A stretch of 7,266 bases of DNA from an uncultured Oceanospirillaceae bacterium (GTDB lineage Bacteria > Pseudomonadota > Gammaproteobacteria > Pseudomonadales > Oceanobacteraceae). Both the position numbers and the translations under genes were made by a program. Below, in pieces: positions 6,302 to 7,266 of this stretch. Positions within the stretch are counted from its first letter, which is position 1; each line of letters begins with the position of its first letter. The stretch lies in the NCBI GenBank assembly GCA_937974825.1, contig CALJVD010000090.1:1-7266 (forward strand), in the 5' to 3' direction. Under the pieces are notes generated by a model. That model was given only the letters and a program-made list of their open reading frames with translations. It had not been told where the DNA came from and searched no databases.

Positions 6302-7266
6302 GGTTTAAGCACCTTGTCTGCTTGATTAAGGTAATGATTAAACTGTGAGCTTTGGCCACTCACTTCTAATAATTGCATTAAGGCTAAGTCAAATTGCCAA
6401 GCCGCTTGGGCACGCTCAATGCGCACTTTGCCTTTTTGTAGGCTGGCATCAATTACATCAAGCGATGTTGCCTGCCCCGCTTGGAATGAAAGTTCTTGTA
6501 ACCGTAGATTTTCTTCAGCGCTTTCGAGCGCACTTTCTAATAGGGTAAATTGCTGACGAGCGCTGTCAGCTGCAAGCCAAGCACGCTCAACAGCAATGCC
6601 TAGTTTTACGCGGTTATCTTGCAAACTGTAGTCGGCTTGTTCGGCTTGTAAACTGGCTGATTTAATTTGACGACTTCTATTTTTATTCGACAGAAGTTGG
6701 TAACTAAAGCCCACACCAAATGCCCAGTCCGAATCAGTGATTAGCGCATCTTCTTGTTTAAAATCGTATTGCCCAAACGCATAGACAGTGGGTAACCAGC
6801 TGGCTTTTTCAGCTTTAATTTTTTGCTCTGCTTGCGCTTTGATCGCTTTAATTTGCATTAGCCCTGGGTGTTGCTCTAAGGCGGCAACAATAAAATCTTC
6901 AACCGCAGGCAATGGTTTCTGCCATACAAACAATGAGGTTGTCGGCTTAATAACTTCAGTGGAATGCAAAATACCCGATAAAGCAGCTTGCGCTCCTTGC
7001 AGCTCGTTTTGAGCTTTGCGGTATTCACGCTCGGCATCGTCTAACGCCACTTTTGCTTGCAGCTTCTGCGCTTTAGTAGCAAAGCCTTCTTCTTCTAAAC
7101 GACTGGCTCTTTGATAATGCTGCTGTAAACCTGCTCGAACATCGCTGCGCACTAACAGTACTTGTTCGGCCATTTGCTGCCCGAAATACGCTTGAATAAG
7201 CTGACTTAATTCTTTTTGCTTAGTATCTTTAAGCTGAGCTTGTGCCTCATTGACGCCGGCTTGAGC
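6298..7266 (-). CDS. TolC-family outer membrane efflux protein, N-terminus beyond the window
   Basis: Outer membrane channel-tunnel of a tripartite exporter. The frame is open to the right edge, giving 322 visible residues. A Met codon at 7173 is internal, because 31 more in-frame codons of helical sequence precede it. TolC proteins are usually about 430-480 residues, so the signal peptide and roughly the first third are missing. The visible part covers the end of the first OEP repeat (coiled-coil helices to about residue 102) and the complete second repeat (from about 119). The second repeat contains the typical EQHPGL start, beta-strand segments around 160-169 and 181-192 (aromatic, alternating), and the hallmark QAGQATSLDVIDA near 262-274. 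It ends with VLKP and TGA, overlapping the adaptor gene by 4 nt. It is the most upstream operon gene visible, so the promoter lies outside the window. Confidence 0.92.
   Translation of the reverse strand, partial: AQAGVNEAQAQLKDTKQKELSQLIQAYFGQQMAEQVLLVRSDVRAGLQQHYQRASRLEEEGFATKAQKLQAKVALDDAEREYRKAQNELQGAQAALSGILHSTEVIKPTTSLFVWQKPLPAVEDFIVAALEQHPGLMQIKAIKAQAEQKIKAEKASWLPTVYAFGQYDFKQEDALITDSDWAFGVGFSYQLLSNKNRSRQIKSASLQAEQADYSLQDNRVKLGIAVERAWLAADSARQQFTLLESALESAEENLRLQELSFQAGQATSLDVIDASLQKGKVRIERAQAAWQFDLALMQLLEVSGQSSQFNHYLNQADKVLKP

Noticed and set aside
5064..7012. Plus-strand open frames at 5064-5291, 5796-5996, 6345-6548 and 6788-7012
   Set aside because: All lie antisense to the first permease, adaptor or TolC-like genes, and their translations lack any recognisable fold or start context.
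7171..7173. ATG at 7173 as the start of the TolC-like gene
   Set aside because: The frame stays open for 31 more codons to the window edge with continuing helical OEP-type sequence. A start here would lack a signal peptide, so the codon is internal.

Overview
The window looks like a chromosomal segment of a marine-type gammaproteobacterium. GC content is moderate, with ordinary Gram-negative gene organisation, Shine-Dalgarno starts, and tripartite export genes that imply an outer membrane. The lineage is inferred from protein style and gene content; the sequence carries no taxonomic marker. No mobile element, CRISPR array, tRNA or rRNA was recognised.

Left block (about 1-2960): a divergent pair of lipid-metabolism genes. 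On the minus strand is a thiolase of the FadI / mycobacterial FadA2 type, missing only its last few residues at the left edge. After 185 bp of intergenic DNA, a high-molecular-weight FabG (FabG4-like) ketoacyl reductase runs on the plus strand. It has an N-terminal Rossmann-like domain that has lost its catalytic residues and a fully equipped C-terminal SDR domain. The two enzymes act on adjacent chain-length steps: the thiolase makes or cleaves 3-ketoacyl-CoA, and the reductase interconverts 3-ketoacyl and 3-hydroxyacyl thioesters. The reductase gene ends in a strong hairpin that also serves the convergent operon to its right.

Right block (2969-7266, all minus strand, transcribed right to left): a compact operon encoding a TolC-type outer membrane factor (its N-terminus lies beyond the window), an HlyD-type periplasmic adaptor, and two ABC-2 type inner-membrane permeases. 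Junctions are an ATGA overlap, a 7-nt gap and a second ATGA overlap, so translation is probably coupled. The parts would form a trans-envelope exporter, but no ATP-binding subunit is encoded between the adaptor and the terminator. The ATPase must lie upstream outside the window, be shared from another locus, or be absent. The substrate cannot be read from the sequence.

The points most worth a second look are the missing ATPase, the degenerate half of the two-domain reductase, the cross-phylum thiolase/HMwFabG pairing, and the dyad sequences in the divergent promoter region. None of these amounts to a clearly new system.
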